NCBI RefSeq assembly: GCF_048270095.1 | Contig: NZ_JBLWTL010000001.1 | Coordinates: 124,001 to 188,000, forward strand | Direction: 5' to 3' | DNA: 64,000 bases | Origin: Maricaulis sp048270095 | GTDB lineage: Bacteria; Pseudomonadota; Alphaproteobacteria; Caulobacterales; Maricaulaceae | Part shown: positions 62,808 through 64,000 of the stretch, piece after piece | Layout: each line of letters opens with the position of its first letter | Numbering within the stretch: the first letter of the stretch is position 1 | The notes under the pieces: generated by a model | What the model saw: the letters and a program-made list of their open reading frames with translations, nothing else | Told to the model about the DNA's origin: nothing | Database searches by the model: none | Made by a program: the position numbers and the translations under genes

Positions 62808-64000
62808 TCAGTCCTGTGCCGGCAGCTCAGCCGGCCCGGACTCGTCCGGCGGCATGTAATCGATCGCGGTCATCGGGATCGAGCGGCCATTGGCCTGCAC
62901 CAGCCTGACATGCTTGCGCCGCAACAGGCGTGGCTCGGCGACGCCGCAGGAATGGGCGATCATCTCGACATGCTCACGCACGGTATTGGCATAATGGGCA
63001 ACCTTCTCGAATTTCTCCGTCACCACGAGACCACGCTGCAGGCGCGGATTATGGGTGGTGACGCCGGTCGGGCAGGTATTCATGTGGCATTTCATCGCCT
63101 GGATACAGCCAAGCGAGAACATGAAGCCGCGGCCGCACTGGATGAAGTCCGCACCCGAGGCGAGCGCCCAGGCGACGGAGCCCGGGGTGAGAAGCTTGCC
63201 CGAGGCGATAATGCGCATCCGGCCGCGCAGCCCGTGCCGCTCCAGGATCGTGACAGCAATCGGAAGGCTCTCGCGGATCGGCAGGCCGACATTGTCCATC
63301 AAGGCCATGGGTGCCGCGCCCGTGCCGCCATCGCCGCTATCGATGGTGAAGAAATCCGGCGCAGTGTCGAAGCCGCGTTTCCTGATCTCCAGGCATAATT
63401 CCTCAAGCCAGCCATAGGCGCCGATACAGGCCTTGAATCCGACCGGCTTGCCGGTGACCTCACGCAGATGGGCGACCAGGTCGAGCAGGTCTTCGGTATT
63501 GGCGACTTCGGGATGGCGATTGGGGGAAATCGAGGCCTGGCCAGCGGGTATACCGCGGATCGCCGCGATCTCGGCCGTCACTTTCTCCGCCGGCAAAATC
63601 CCGCCCTTGCCCGGCTTGGCGCCCTGGCTGAGCTTGAGCTCGAACATCTTCACTTGCGGTATGGCAGCGATCTCGCGCAGCTTCTCCTCGGACAAATTGC
63701 CAAGCGCGTCACGCACACCGTATTTGGCGGTGCCGATCTGGAAAACGATGTCGCAGCCGCCATCCAGATGCATTTCGGTCAGGCCGCCCTCGCCGGTATT
63801 CATCCAGATCCCGGCCTTGCCCGCACCGCGTGACAGGGCGCGCACCGCCGGCTTGGACAGGGCGCCATAGCTCATGCCGGAAATATTGAAGAAGGAGGGC
63901 GCGTCATAGGGCTGGCGCGCGGTTGGCCCGATCCGCAGCGCCTGGGTATCGGCGGCATGGTCATCGAGCGGGGGAAAAGCGCTGTTGGCAAAGATCGCTG
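62808..64000 (-). CDS. FMN-binding glutamate-synthase-family protein (5' end beyond window)
   Basis: The frame is open to the window edge, so the N-terminus is missing; a methionine at 63875 is not the real start because family sequence (PYDAPSFFNISGMSYGAL) continues upstream. The visible part is the FMN-binding domain of the GltB class: MSYGALSKPAVRALSRGAG, FELKLSQGAKPGKGG, FFTIDSGDGGTGAAPMALMDNVGLPI and GRGFMFSLGCIQAMKCHMNTCPTGVTTHN, which carries the cysteines of the [3Fe-4S] cluster. Stand-alone proteins like this are annotated as glutamate synthase family proteins. The electron donor and true substrate are uncertain. Confidence 0.88.
   Translation of the reverse strand, partial: AIFANSAFPPLDDHAADTQALRIGPTARQPYDAPSFFNISGMSYGALSKPAVRALSRGAGKAGIWMNTGEGGLTEMHLDGGCDIVFQIGTAKYGVRDALGNLSEEKLREIAAIPQVKMFELKLSQGAKPGKGGILPAEKVTAEIAAIRGIPAGQASISPNRHPEVANTEDLLDLVAHLREVTGKPVGFKACIGAYGWLEELCLEIRKRGFDTAPDFFTIDSGDGGTGAAPMALMDNVGLPIRESLPIAVTILERHGLRGRMRIIASGKLLTPGSVAWALASGADFIQCGRGFMFSLGCIQAMKCHMNTCPTGVTTHNPRLQRGLVVTEKFEKVAHYANTVREHVEMIAHSCGVAEPRLLRRKHVRLVQANGRSIPMTAIDYMPPDESGPAELPAQD

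Overview
This window looks like the replication-origin region of an alphaproteobacterial chromosome, most probably from the Caulobacterales/Maricaulales group. The base composition is GC-rich and coding density is high. The gene order hemJ-hemH-hemE / origin-like gap / PDRP-maf-aroE-coaE-dnaQ-secB, preceded by parB-parA-rsmG-mnmG-mnmE-rho, matches the arrangement known around Cori of Caulobacter crescentus. CenR-like and NtrZ-like proteins and a CXXC-type CnoX fit the same group. No species call is possible from the sequence alone.

Layout. 1-1400: a truncated LysR-type regulator, an XRE-type regulator, a gene-poor stretch and tRNA-Gly(GCC). 1388-15100: housekeeping and envelope genes (YbaK/ProX-type deacylase, thioredoxin-TPR chaperedoxin, Trm112-like protein, DUF971, DsrE-like protein, UbiH-like hydroxylase, FtsK, LolA, exonuclease III, OmpR-type response regulator, L,D-transpeptidase, YggS, ThiE-like protein, NtrZ-like protein, porin-like protein). 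A candidate structured small RNA lies at 8647-8832. 15226-19918: DUF3576 lipoprotein-leuS-lptE-holA, on the plus strand. 19926-31578: a long minus-strand block with parB, parA, rsmG, mnmG, mnmE, rho, hemJ, hemH and hemE, carrying three parS sites. 31579-32019: the candidate origin, with an AT-rich block, clustered DnaA-box-like 9-mers and striking nested dyads. 32020-35594: a tightly overlapping plus-strand operon (PDRP, maf, aroE, coaE, dnaQ), followed by secB, a Tim44-like gene, mltA and an Smr gene.

38948-42915: hslU and hslV, normally adjacent, are separated by a VOC protein, a WYL-like/TerB-like protein and a mosaic of palindromes. 43003-55241: a GGDEF-EAL protein, a PfkB sugar/adenosine kinase, an ATP-grasp protein, a DUF6438 lipoprotein, nth, a LysE exporter, katG, DUF2244, an AraC-MGMT fusion, a membrane protein, a glyoxalase-like protein and a YafY-type regulator. 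55242-64000: dapB, a membrane protein, then dnaK-FkbM methyltransferase-dnaJ (an unusual insertion in the chaperone operon), alkB, a glycine-zipper lipoprotein, and the C-terminal part of an FMN-binding glutamate-synthase-like protein running off the window.

Functionally the window joins chromosome replication and segregation (origin, parABS, FtsK, HolA, DnaQ), tRNA modification (MnmE/MnmG), haem synthesis (HemE/J/H), envelope biogenesis (LolA, LptE, MltA, L,D-transpeptidase, SecB) and stress or proteostasis functions (CnoX, HslUV, DnaKJ, KatG, AlkB, Ada-like). No insertion sequence, prophage or CRISPR array was seen.
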